Shown piece by piece: positions 12,314 through 22,419 of a stretch of 64,000 nt of DNA. How positions within the stretch are numbered: the stretch's first letter is position 1; each line of letters begins with the position of its first letter. A model generated the notes under the pieces. The model searched no databases, had not been told where the DNA came from, and was given only the letters and a program-made list of their open reading frames with translations. Source of the DNA: Dimorphilus gyrociliatus (lineage: Eukaryota; Annelida; Polychaeta; Dinophilidae); assembly GCA_904063045.1 (NCBI GenBank), contig CAJFCJ010000016.1, positions 434,001 to 498,000 of the forward strand. Reading direction: 5' to 3'. A program made the translations under genes and the position numbers.

Positions 12314-13048
12314 TTAGCTGCAAATCCTTTATCTGGTCTGAATCCTCAGAAACGAGGTGTTATTGGTTAGAGAATTTGCTTGCTACTACTTTCTAACTAC
12401 AAAGCCTGTCTCATATGAGATATAAAGTTATATAAATAGTATATATGGAGAGAGCGAAGAGAGAGAGATCTAGAGAAAAGATAGAAAAAATTTTTCTTTT
12501 ATAAAGCTCTATATTTATATATATTATTTACTTACAATAGATATTCTAGGCCATAAGTATAATTTTTAAACTACGATATTTACTTGATATTCATTCACGT
12601 TTACCAGAAATATACATCTTTTATTTTCATTTTCTTTACGACTTTACGATATCATTTACAATGTGAGTTGGATGACCTTGATATAAATGATTTATTTATA
12701 TTGTATATTTTATTATAATCATTCGATAATTTACGTCTTATTTTGTGAACGATCGACAAAATTGCAATTTTAAATGTTTGTATGTTTACAAAAGATAGAG
12801 TAAATGAGAATGAGAGGACGAAGAGTAGCTTAAGGAATCGTTCTATCACACATTTTCTCAAACTTATCGTTAACAATACTTACATACAACTGAATTCAAT
12901 ATATTCAAAGGGGAATGAATAGTTCATATTTTAAGTATAAGTAGTTTTCTTTCATCAACTTTCTATATATTCATCTATTTTGACAGATTCATTTTTCGTT
13001 TATTTTTTGAGAATAAAATGTATTTTAAAAGAAAAGTCTTAATATATA

Positions 13049-13095
<47 letters not shown>

Positions 13096-13939
13096 ACTGT
13101 ATATGTGTGTATTATTTTATATACTCAGAGTATGTTCACAAGTATAGCACTTTTCTGTCTTGTTATAGGTGTTCCCTCGGTTATTTATCAATCTGTTTTT
13201 TCATTCGCCCGTTCAGCTCCCAATCATTCAAGAAAACTTCTAATGGTTAATTTGAAAAAAACAATATATCACATAATCAAATTTACAGTATCCAAGATAT
13301 TAATTTAAATATAAACTGTAAAAATAGATAAGTTATATAAACATATACATTCATATACTATTAAGCAAGTATGTTACTATTACATTTAACCAAAATATTA
13401 CCGTTTATTTATTAATTACATAAGTTAATATTCAAGAAAAAAAACTGAACATTTTAAAAATAATAATTAAGTAATTGTTTTGTTTTTTTCCCAAATTCCC
13501 TATAAAAAATGTAATTAATTCACAATGCCAAAATGACTATTTAATATATCTATATATACATTTTGTTAAAACAAAATTTCATCAACACCTATCAAAAAAA
13601 TATTCTTCCATATCTGTTGAACGTTGTTAAAAGTATATATATATAGATATATATATATATATTTATATATATGTATATATACATAAAAGATGAAAAAATT
13701 ACGCGAGATTTTATAATATATTAATATAAGTATATTATAAAACACACGTATATATATACTGTATATATATACATATATATTATATATATATATATATATA
13801 TATTGTATATATAATTTATATCTATACTTATATTTCTGATTCGTCGTAAAAATCACATACTAGTTTTTGAAAAAAAACGACAGATTTATTTTATAAGTAA
13901 TTAACCAGGAATAACTCAACAACTTGCTGTACAAATATC
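12314..13939. other. Intergenic, AT-rich with TA microsatellites
   Basis: No gene is seen. (TA)n blocks lie at about 13052-13096, 13632-13682 and 13748-13815; they create isoleucine/tyrosine-rich reading frames that are not genes. The left part should contain the SLC6 promoter, the right end the PCF11 3' UTR. Confidence 0.7.
13052..13815. repeat. (TA)n microsatellites
   Basis: Three blocks of alternating TA, at about 13052-13096, 13632-13682 and 13748-13815, with short interruptions. Confidence 0.9.
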
Positions 13940-16900
13940 TTATTCAGCCATTTCTTCCTTAACAAGTAAACTTGTATCTGCAGGTTCGGGCCGATCTTCA
14001 GCGCAAATAGGATGATAAAATTTCCCACCAACCAAGATTCCATCTTTCAAAAGCCATTGGTCCTGTTCGTCATTAAAGAATGTTGTCAAAGGTTCTTGAC
14101 AAATTGCGCAAATGTTCTCCTTATCATTAATACTCGCTACTGGAAATTTAGTTCCCACAGCGGTTGCAACGGGAACATTTGTTTCATTATCATCACCATC
14201 TTTCAAGGTTGAGAAATCTTTGATAAGTTTCCATTTATCTATCGTAGGAAACCATTTCCTATGCTTTTTAATTTTAGATTGAGTCATATTAGTACGATTT
14301 TTCTCGTAATGACCGTCTAAGTGACTGGCGTAAAGTTCCTGATTGTTTTCAGTAAACCTTATACCACAGTTAGTGCATTGGTAACCCAAATATAATCTCT
14401 GAACAACACCTGGCTGATGAGTTTTAAGAACACTCTTCTTAAAGGATGTCATATCAGATACATTTTCAAGCCTAGCATTTTCATTATCCAAAGGAAACGC
14501 AATTTTTGATCCATAAGCGACTGCAGGTGAGACAATTGTGGGCGTTTCGGGTTCGGGTTGTGCTTCATCTTTAACCGCACGCTTGGGGGTTACAGAAGTA
14601 TCGTTAGTGTTTGACTTATCACCTGCATTTATCAACCATTCCAATATTTTACTAGGATTTGAACCAATCGAATTTGTTAATGAGTCAAAAATATTAAATG
14701 AACCATTATTTTTGGATGATTCGGCTGGTGCTTGAAGATCATTCGATCTCCAATTCATTTGAGGAGCGGGAAGTGAGCTCTGTTCTGGTCTAGCTACTGG
14801 TCGATCGCTTATTAAGCCACCACTTGCTCCTCCTATCCTAACTCCTCCTGCGTTATTGGGCATTGGAGCTGGTGGCATTGAAGCCGGTGGCATTGAAGCC
14901 GGTGGCATTGAAGCTGGTGGCATTGAAGCTGGTGGCATTGGAGGTGGGGGCCTTCGACCTCCATAAGGATTAGATGGACTGACATAGTTGTCAATAGCTG
15001 CTGAATCATATACCGGACAAAGCCCTATTCGTCCATTATTAAAAGGTTCAGCATAATTGTTAACCTGAAGAAATATTTAACGCCTGTTACAACTGGTATT
15101 CAACAGAAAAATATTTTATTTTCTTACCTCATCAGGGCATGCATCGGGATTTCTATTAAGTGGTCGTTTTACTCCATGAGGATCTGGAAGAAGGGGGTGC
15201 TTATATCCTGTTCCACTACCTTCTCTCATATTATATTTTCTTCCCCAATCTTTCTCAGTTTTTAGATAAGGTGGCTCATTATGAGATTGATTATACCCGT
15301 AGTCAGAAGGAAAGTTACCACGCTGTGGCTGTGATAAAATTGGATTTACTCTTGAAGTAGAAGTAAGCTTAGGTATTCTTGGTAATTGCTTAATATCAAC
15401 CTTGTTAGCATAGTTATCTTTCCTGAAAGAGCAATAATTTAATTTTCTAATATAGTGCTTTCTATATTGAAACTCACTTATCATCCTTTGGTCTCTTTTG
15501 TCCCTTTCTATGTTTCCTATGTCTATCATTTTGTCTATCATTTTGCCTATCATTTTGTCTAGGGTCCATTAATTTTCTATTATCTGGTGATATCCTCCTG
15601 CGCTTATTTTCAGGATGGTGATTAAAACCCCCTCTGGCAAGTTTTTCTTTATCGCTTAAGGTTGGTGCTTCTTTAACTGGTTTTACATTTTTGTCATCTT
15701 CATGTTCTTCGCTGTAACGACGGCGATACGTTCGTTTTTCTTGGAAAGTTTTATTTTTCGTGTGAACATCTCCATCAGAATTCGATTTCTTCTCACTCAA
15801 TTCTCTCATTTTGCGGTCTTTTTTCTCACTTTTCGAGCTACCCTTGTTTTTTATTTTTTCGTCACTCATCTGTTTTCATAAGTCCAATATCATTATTCAT
15901 ATCCTCACAAGTGTTTAGACAAGTATTAATATTAGCAATTAGAATCTGATATAAAATATATTGCCCCTTTTAAACTTAATTGGGAACTAATTTTTATGCA
16001 TTAACCAGATTTAACAAGCTTGAACTTTGTTTTTCTTTGTTGATTTCATTATATAAAGGGGGGAAACTTAGCCCTAATAGAAGATCTTCCTTTGAGATAG
16101 AAAGCTTGGAACAAGAGAGATTATAAGAATTATTAGTTCAATATACTAATATTGTTAATTTGAAGGATTAAATAGTGAAGATTATATTTTTCGAATGGCG
16201 AAGAGTACGTTTCGACTCAGTGTGGAAATATATGACTACTAAAAGAATGAGATTCAATCTCTTAGGCCTTAGGTATATATTTGCATTGTTTTTTTTTTTC
16301 CTAAAATAAAATATAAACGCGGAAGATTGACGAACAAGCATATGCGTCTATATAATATTAACCAAATAATATCATATAAATAATACACATTAAAAATATT
16401 AAAAAGATATATTTTGAAAATAATTTTTACTTTCTTCCCTTGAATTCTTCAATATTTTTAATATTTGAGCCAGCCAAAGCCAATATATTAAGGCATTAAA
16501 AACTAAACTCACTTTGTTCAGCTTTGCACGAATCTCTGCAACATCCGATTCCAATTTCATTTCTTCTTGCAATTTGGTCAATTGTTCTTGCTTTTCTATA
16601 AGAATTTTCCTTAAACTGTCTGAGTCGTCTGATTCTCCTTGCGGCGACGGCTTTACGTATATATACAAAACAAAAACATTTCAAAACTGCACAAGTCCAA
16701 CACAGGATAAGAAAGACCAGCTTTCACCATTCTTTATTTTATTTACATCAAATAGCTTATAAAAAATGAAACCTACATTACATATTGTAAGCAATCTACA
16801 AGCGTATGTTCGTTCAAGTCGAATATTCCCCAAGCGTATTTACTTTTTATTGAAACAATTGTAAAATTTTATTGATCAAAAAACAAACTTAAAGCTGATT

Positions 16901-18021
16901 ACTCGCATATTTTTAAGCCGAAAAGAAAACAGTAAAAACTGGCCTATGAAACAAAAAGAATAATAACCTGTACTACTGCAACCGGAGTTTCTGTCCTACT
17001 AGCCGGTGAACTTATAAATTTTGGATTTACATGCACCTTTCTCGGGGTTTCTAAACTACGCTTATTATCATCAACTGGCCAGGCCGGATCCAATTTGTTA
17101 ACACTTAAATCGAGTTGATGAAGAATTTGAGCGTTGAAAACGCCATTCCACGTTTGACGTAATTTATGCATCGATTCGCGAACTTTTTCGTCAACCTGCG
17201 GAATTGATTTTCGTTTTCCAAGTTCAAAATAAATTTATATAAATAAATTCTTCCTTCTTCATGCGTGTGCTTTGTAAAGAGTGTAACGTTTGAGAGGAAG
17301 AACAAGTTATATTAAAACTGCACGATTTTGTCGACATTGTAAAAAAATGTTCAACAATTGTCCATCGTTTATTATCAATAATATATAATGCCATGTTAAC
17401 AAAATAATTATTTATTTCATGGCACAAAATATATGGAATGCTAACCTTATCAAAAACTGCACAGAACGTTGAAACGATTCGCTTTTCGAATGCAGCAACA
17501 TAACGATCCTTTCCTTCTATATTTTTCATTATCGAATCGATCAAATACAGAGCTGGTAGTTTGTGCTTTGAAGGAGACTGTAACGAGAGATTAGCATTTA
17601 TTAGTATTTTTCTCATTAATCCATACCATAAGGTATCCTAAAAATTGCTTTTATCATGTGGAAATTAATTATATTATATAATTATCAAAAAGTGTTAAAC
17701 GAATATTCTTCAACAGTTTTATTATCAGAAACGAGAAGATAAGTTTTAATCACAATATTTCTGTTTTTCTTAAAAAAATATCGTTTATCATCGATACGAT
17801 ATGAACATCGTCCATGTTCGATTTTCAAGCACTGCCTATTTAGCTTTTTTTTAAATAATACTGACCCTTGTTGCGCGTTCTATAATGACTGCAGCAATTT
17901 GTTCGACATGCTCAATATTTTCTTCGGCCAACATCGTCAACATGCAAATAACAGGCTTGCTGATGCTCACGAGATTTTCTTCCAACGATTGTTTGAACTC
18001 TAAAACGCACTCGTCCGTCAT
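13940..18021 (-). CDS. PCF11: Pre-mRNA cleavage complex II protein PCF11
   Basis: Seven exons: 18021-17866, 17577-17446, 17195-16968, 16650-16513, 15869-15478, 15422-15128, 15064-13940; the product is about 821 aa. Exons 1-3 encode a CTD-interacting domain: KLPALYLIDSIMKN, then FCAVFDKVDEKVRESMHKLRQTW. This is the fold that binds phosphorylated RNA polymerase II CTD. A coiled-coil-like segment (exon 4), a Lys/Arg/Glu-rich middle and a Pro/Met-rich tract follow. At the C terminus, CTNCGIRF...HLDGHY and CAICQEPL...FYHPICAED match the two zinc-finger regions that bracket the CLP1-binding segment in PCF11. The protein links transcription termination to 3' end cleavage and polyadenylation. Two in-frame tandem repeats are visible: QNDR x3 (15530-15560) and MPPAS x5 (14864-14938). 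The identification is firm; the ATG gives a CID that starts in the usual place. Confidence 0.95.
14864..14938 (-). repeat. 15-nt in-frame tandem repeat encoding MPPAS
   Basis: Five near-identical 15-nt units inside the PCF11 last exon give a Met-Pro-Pro-Ala-Ser/Pro array in the low-complexity linker ahead of the zinc fingers. It is a coding minisatellite, likely to vary in length between individuals (inference). Confidence 0.85.
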
Positions 18022-18683
18022 TGTTTTTTCGGTTTCTTCGTTCTTCTAAAAAAATTCCACTTGAACGACCCCTTCCCGTCGGTAGAGGAGACGCGTGATT
18101 GAAGTTAAGGCATAGAATTTAGGAATACGTTCTTCTTGACGCCATCTTGAATAATGTTGCTTCTCTGTCTGTTTGAAAGGAGACTTCTGATTGGTCTACA
18201 CTGCTGGTTGTTTTAAGGCTGGCGATTGGTTCTTTTCGAAGCGGAAACTACTTTAAACTAGTTTGAAATATTTAATTGGCGTCACACAGCCAATTAGTAT
18301 GGTTAAAAGTTGACAAGTACTCAACTCATTTTTTAATGATCATTTATTTAAAGAATTTATTTATTCTTATTTGTGAATATTGGAAAACAACGTTAGAATA
18401 TAAAAATTCTAAGAGCGAAAACTGTTATACAGCTTTGCTCTAGCAAGTACCCTTGCCCTACCTCTAATCGCGATTGTTTCAATTATCTTTAAAAGTTACT
18501 TGTTTCATTAATTTTAGTAAGAATTAAAATATTTGCTTGGTTTAATTTTTCGTCGTATATTGTTTATGATATTAAATAATGTTTTATTTTGCAATGGAGA
18601 AAGCCTGTGGTTGTTATTCCCTCTTGTAATCACGTGATCACGACGCCATATTTTTTTAAATTTCACACTGGATAACTCAAAAA
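18022..18683. promoter_or_regulatory. Divergent promoter region PCF11 / DCP2
   Basis: These 662 bp separate the two start codons. They contain a TCACGTGA palindrome at 18630-18637, a GCCATCTTG element (18141-18149) near PCF11 and a GCCATATT element (about 18644-18651) near DCP2. The last two resemble YY1-type sites (core GCCAT), common in housekeeping promoters. No coding sequence is seen. Bidirectional activity is inferred from position only. Confidence 0.5.
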
Positions 18684-19580
18684 ATGGATTGCGATAGCCC
18701 AAATGAGTATAGAGAACCACAGACCCCCCTGACAATAACTTTTAAAATTCCAGAATTTGCGTTGAATGATTTGTGTAGCCGTTTTATAATCAATATTCCA
18801 GAAGGGGAAGAGAAAGAGAATCCTATTCGTATTTTCTTTCAAATAGAGCTTGCTCATTGGCATTATTTGGATTTTTTTTGTGAAAAATACACACAAATAC
18901 AACCAGTTGGAATAAGGGAATTTTCTCATCAGATATTCCTTCACTGCCCAATGCTAAAAGAGAAATCTAATCAAGTAGATTATATATTAGAGCAATGGAG
19001 GAACTACAAGATGCAAGTACCCACATTTGGTGCCATTTTATTGGATCATTCACTGCAGCATGTTTTGCTAGTACAAGGTTTTTGGACTAAAGCTACCTGG
19101 GGTTTTCCTAAAGGCAAAGTAAATCAAGACGAGGAACCAATTGCTTGCGCTGTTAGAGAAGTTTATGAAGAGACCGGATATAATATTTATACCAAGATCC
19201 GACCAAAAGAATACATCGAGGCTAATGTAAGGGGACAGACCGTTCGATTATATGTAATAAAAGATGTTTCAATGAAAACAAAATTTCAACCTCAAACGAG
19301 AAGAGAGATTAAAAATGTTAGATGGTTTCGTCTTGATCAACTTCCAGTTACAAGAAAAGATACAAATTGTAAAACACAAATTGACCTCACTCCTAACTCT
19401 TTTTTCACGGCCATACCTTTTATAAAACACATTAGAAAATGGATTCAATGTTTTCTTCAGAACAATAGAGTTCCAGAACCAATTACAGTACGACAAAAAA
19501 CATCTCCGACCTCTAATGATTTTACACCAGACTCTTGGAAAAATTTTAGTGTTGATATTGATTATATTTTTGGATTTTAA
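18684..19580 (+). CDS. DCP2: mRNA-decapping enzyme 2 (Nudix hydrolase)
   Basis: A single open frame of 298 aa. The N-terminal helical regulatory domain (about 20-115) contains LCSRFIINIPEGE and AHWHYLDFFCEK, which match the DCP2 box-A region that binds DCP1. The Nudix fold follows, with TFGAILLD, WGFPKGKVNQDE and the full Nudix box GX5EX7REVYEETGY at about 144-166, including the catalytic glutamates. Box B (LTPNSFFTAIPFIKHIRKW) comes after it. The enzyme hydrolyses the 5' m7G cap to release m7GDP and commits mRNA to 5'-3' decay. The protein stops soon after a SWKNFSVDIDYIF motif, so it lacks the long disordered C-terminal tail of many DCP2 proteins. The gene has no introns while all large neighbours do. 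Its 3' end faces another gene 76 bp away. Confidence 0.95.
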   Translation: MDCDSPNEYREPQTPLTITFKIPEFALNDLCSRFIINIPEGEEKENPIRIFFQIELAHWHYLDFFCEKYTQIQPVGIREFSHQIFLHCPMLKEKSNQVDYILEQWRNYKMQVPTFGAILLDHSLQHVLLVQGFWTKATWGFPKGKVNQDEEPIACAVREVYEETGYNIYTKIRPKEYIEANVRGQTVRLYVIKDVSMKTKFQPQTRREIKNVRWFRLDQLPVTRKDTNCKTQIDLTPNSFFTAIPFIKHIRKWIQCFLQNNRVPEPITVRQKTSPTSNDFTPDSWKNFSVDIDYIFGF

Positions 19581-19656
19581 AAGAGTAAGTATTTCTCATC
19601 TTTTCGATACAGCCTTATAAGGCTAATATATGAAAATTTAATCAAGATTGTCTTCT

Positions 19657-20042
19657 TCATTTTCCAGCACATTGTCCCCCATCTGAACACGACTGACAAC
19701 ACGGTTTCTCTCTCGATACGATATTCGATTGCTGCGAATTATGATTAGCAAGATTTGCACTCGCAGGTAAGAACGGCAAGCATCTTTCCGCAGGAGGAAT
19801 CTTAACATTAGGAGCTTTGGTGTAATCTTGTCGCTCAAGAAATTCTCTCAGAATTGGAGAAGGTAGATGCTTCCTTCTGTACTCCGATGCGGTGCTTCGC
19901 ATTATGTGACCTATTAAGGGAATGATATTAAAAGTAACTCATAATTTTAAATTAATAAGTTATTGAATTCTTAAAACACTTTATTACCTACACTACTTGA
20001 GTGACCCTTATACTGGTCCCAGTGGTAGCTGTAATTCGACAT
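19657..20042 (-). CDS. Unidentified small protein, 102 aa
   Basis: Two exons, 20042-19988 and 19910-19657, joined in phase 1 by a 77-nt intron (gtaata...atag). The reading runs from MSNYSYHWDQYKG to a C-terminal CCQSCSDGGQCAGK. The middle has SPILREFLERQDYTKAPN and a proline-containing IPPAERCLPFLP block. There is no signal peptide, no membrane helix and no domain I recognise. The closely spaced C-terminal cysteines could bind metal or be lipidated, but nothing shows this. It is tail-to-tail with DCP2, with only 76 bp between stop codons, so the 3' UTRs probably overlap. The splice model and a conserved-looking composition favour a real gene; the function is unknown. Confidence 0.65.
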
Positions 20043-20357
20043 TTTGTTACAACTATTAATGTTTTTACCTCTGTATAGTGTTGTTGCCAAGTGCGGAAAT
20101 TTTAGTGCCACCTAATGGTCAACAAGAAAATTAAATCTAAAGCTGCTATTATTAATTTTGATCGTTATGATATTTTTTCTTATTGTGAAATTATTAATTT
20201 AAAAAATTTGTTTTTTTTTAATTGAGCATATATATCTAATAAATATTAAATTATTATAAAATGAAAACTTAATATCTATTGCAAATATACACGATGAATA
20301 CAAAACAGACAGTTTAATTAGGAAAAATCATATAATGCAAAGATGGCTGTTTCAATT
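20043..20357. other. Short intergenic gap
   Basis: 315 bp, AT-rich, between the start of the 102-aa gene and the stop of HSPA14 (both on -). It would hold the HSPA14 3' UTR and the small gene's promoter. No other signal is seen. Confidence 0.6.
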
Positions 20358-22214
20358 TTAATTATCTCGTGGATCGAAGCTAAAATTTTCAGCAAAACTT
20401 CCATCAGCAGAAGATAAGTGAATATTTATGGTCGAATCCCTGAAAATAAAATACACGATAATGATTTCATATAAAACAGTGAAAAAAGACATACATTTCA
20501 ACATGTACAACCATCGTCAGTTTGCTGCAGGTATCCTCCATGTCTTTTATAACCATATCTCCTAAATCTTTCTCGATACCGTCCTCTTCGCTTACGAAAG
20601 AAAAGACAGCTGAACTTGCATCATCGATATTACACTGAAATTGCCTTCTTATTGGTAGAGGCGTAAGTTGTTCAACAATTCTTATCTTTTCTCCAGTTTT
20701 ATCTTTAACGTATAAATTATAATTTGTACAGGTAACAATTGTATCTTCTTCTTTTAATTCTGGTTTCTTGCTACATATGACAATAGCACTTTGCTTCGCT
20801 GCTCCAAGAGCCGTGGCCTCTTCAACATTTATAGAAGAGAGTATCTGACTATTTTCAAACATACTCTGCAGTTTATTACGGAGAAGAGGCATTCGACAAC
20901 CACCTCCACTGAGCACAACTGAATCAATATTATTAATTTTATTCTTTTGTAAGAAGTCTTTTAATAGAGTCACAAATTTTCCTACATAGTCAGAGCAAAG
21001 CCCTTCAAGGCGACCTGAAACAATTCATAAAAGTTAAAAGATATAGTTTACTTGCCTTTGAAAAACTTACTTCTGGTTAGTGAAGATTGAAAGTCCATAC
21101 CATCCCACAGTGAATCAACAGAACATGTGGCACTTTGTAGTGTTGATAACGTATGCTTGACTTGTTCCGCCTCATTTCTTAACTTTGCTCTAGGTTTTAT
21201 TGAGTCACCAATATTAGCTCTAAAACGCTTTTCAAAATCCCTTTGCATATGATCTGCCAATAATTGTGTTACGAGATCGGATCCAAAATTTTCATCAAGT
21301 TCATCAATTATTGAATAGACTCCACCCCGAATCCGTATTAAAGTGAAAGTAGTAGTCTGTCCTCCGTGTCTTATAACAAGACATGACTGCGATTCATGTG
21401 AGTTGTCTTGACCTAAATCATATGCTAATAGGGCCGCACTTGGCTCATTGATTAACCTTAAAACTTTAAATCCTCCGTTCTTGGCTGCATCACTGTGAGT
21501 ACACTAATTTAAACTCGTTCATAACACAATATATTTCATACAACCTCATAAGATCTCTTTCGTGTTTTGAAAAATTATACGGGGTACAAATAACAGCTTC
21601 TGGCGCACTGTCAAGTCCTGAATAACTTTGGGCAGTTTCTCTTAATTTTTTAAATACAACTGATAAAACCTGAGCAGGAGTGAATCTTTTTTCTTTGTCA
21701 TTGAGGAAAACTTTGAAGGTTGGTTCATTCTATAACGAAATTATAAGTGATGCATAGGTAATTCAAATAAATTTAGTGAATAATTTACAAAATATGTCAA
21801 TTTCGCTCCGAATTCATCATCCACTTTAGATAGGTCTGCTTCTGATAGACCAAATGCTTTTTTTGCGTGTAAAACTTTATTCTTGAAATTTCTCGATTGT
21901 TTGGCGGCATTTCCTACAACTTGTTCTCCTTCTGTGAATATAACGGCAGTTGACATAGATCTGTCTCCATTTGCATCTGCAATAATGTCTGCTTTTCCAT
22001 CCTGAAAACCGGCATGAAAGTGAGCGATAATATCGAATCATACGAATTTTTCTAAAATTTTACAATTTCGTGAAAAACACAAAAATATTTCAAATCATAT
22101 TGATAAAAACTATTATTGTAAACAAATCAATTGAAAAGAAAACAGAATTATTACTTTATAACACGCAACACAGGCAGAAGAGTTACCAACATATACACCA
22201 AAGGTGGTCGCCAT
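20358..22214 (-). CDS. HSPA14: HSP70-family ribosome-associated chaperone, HSPA14-like
   Basis: Six exons: 22214-22155, 22001-21789, 21729-21545, 21492-21071, 21014-20495, 20439-20358; the product is about 493 aa (human HSPA14 has 509). The N terminus GVYVGNSSACVACYKDGKAD, then NAAKQSR, is the HSP70 ATPase phosphate-1 region in its HSPA14 form. RLINEPSAALLAYDLGQD (connect region), VKHTLSTLQSATC, and VVLSGGGCRMPLL (adenosine site) with NVEEATALGAA follow. After this only a short beta domain remains. It lacks the alpha-helical lid and the EEVD tail of ordinary cytosolic HSP70, as expected for HSPA14, which pairs with a J-protein (MPP11/DNAJC2) at the ribosome exit. In exon 4 the acceptor tactcacag at 21493 was chosen because the earlier AG gives the wrong frame. 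It is divergent from XRN1, with 205 bp between start codons. Confidence 0.92.
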
Positions 22215-22419
22215 TGTTTTAGTATACAAAATATTTTCGTAAAATGAATGTACTTTTGAATTAATACTACGAATATTCTTGAAACACGAATAAAATTATT
22301 ATTTTAAATACGAGACAGATTCCGGAAATTACACATTTTGGAGAAACTTCCGAAATTTTTAGATTTGATAAAGCCTAAAATTAGTCTTAAAGGTTTATTT
22401 AACCGATTAATAACTCAAA
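22215..22419. promoter_or_regulatory. Divergent promoter region HSPA14 / XRN1
   Basis: Only 205 bp lie between the two start codons, so both promoters and 5' UTRs must fit here. The stretch is AT-rich without a clear TATA box. A shared bidirectional promoter is inferred from spacing. Confidence 0.5.

Noticed and set aside
13018-13856. Two Ile/Tyr-rich open frames on opposite strands
   Set aside because: Both are translations of TA microsatellites; no homology, no splice logic.
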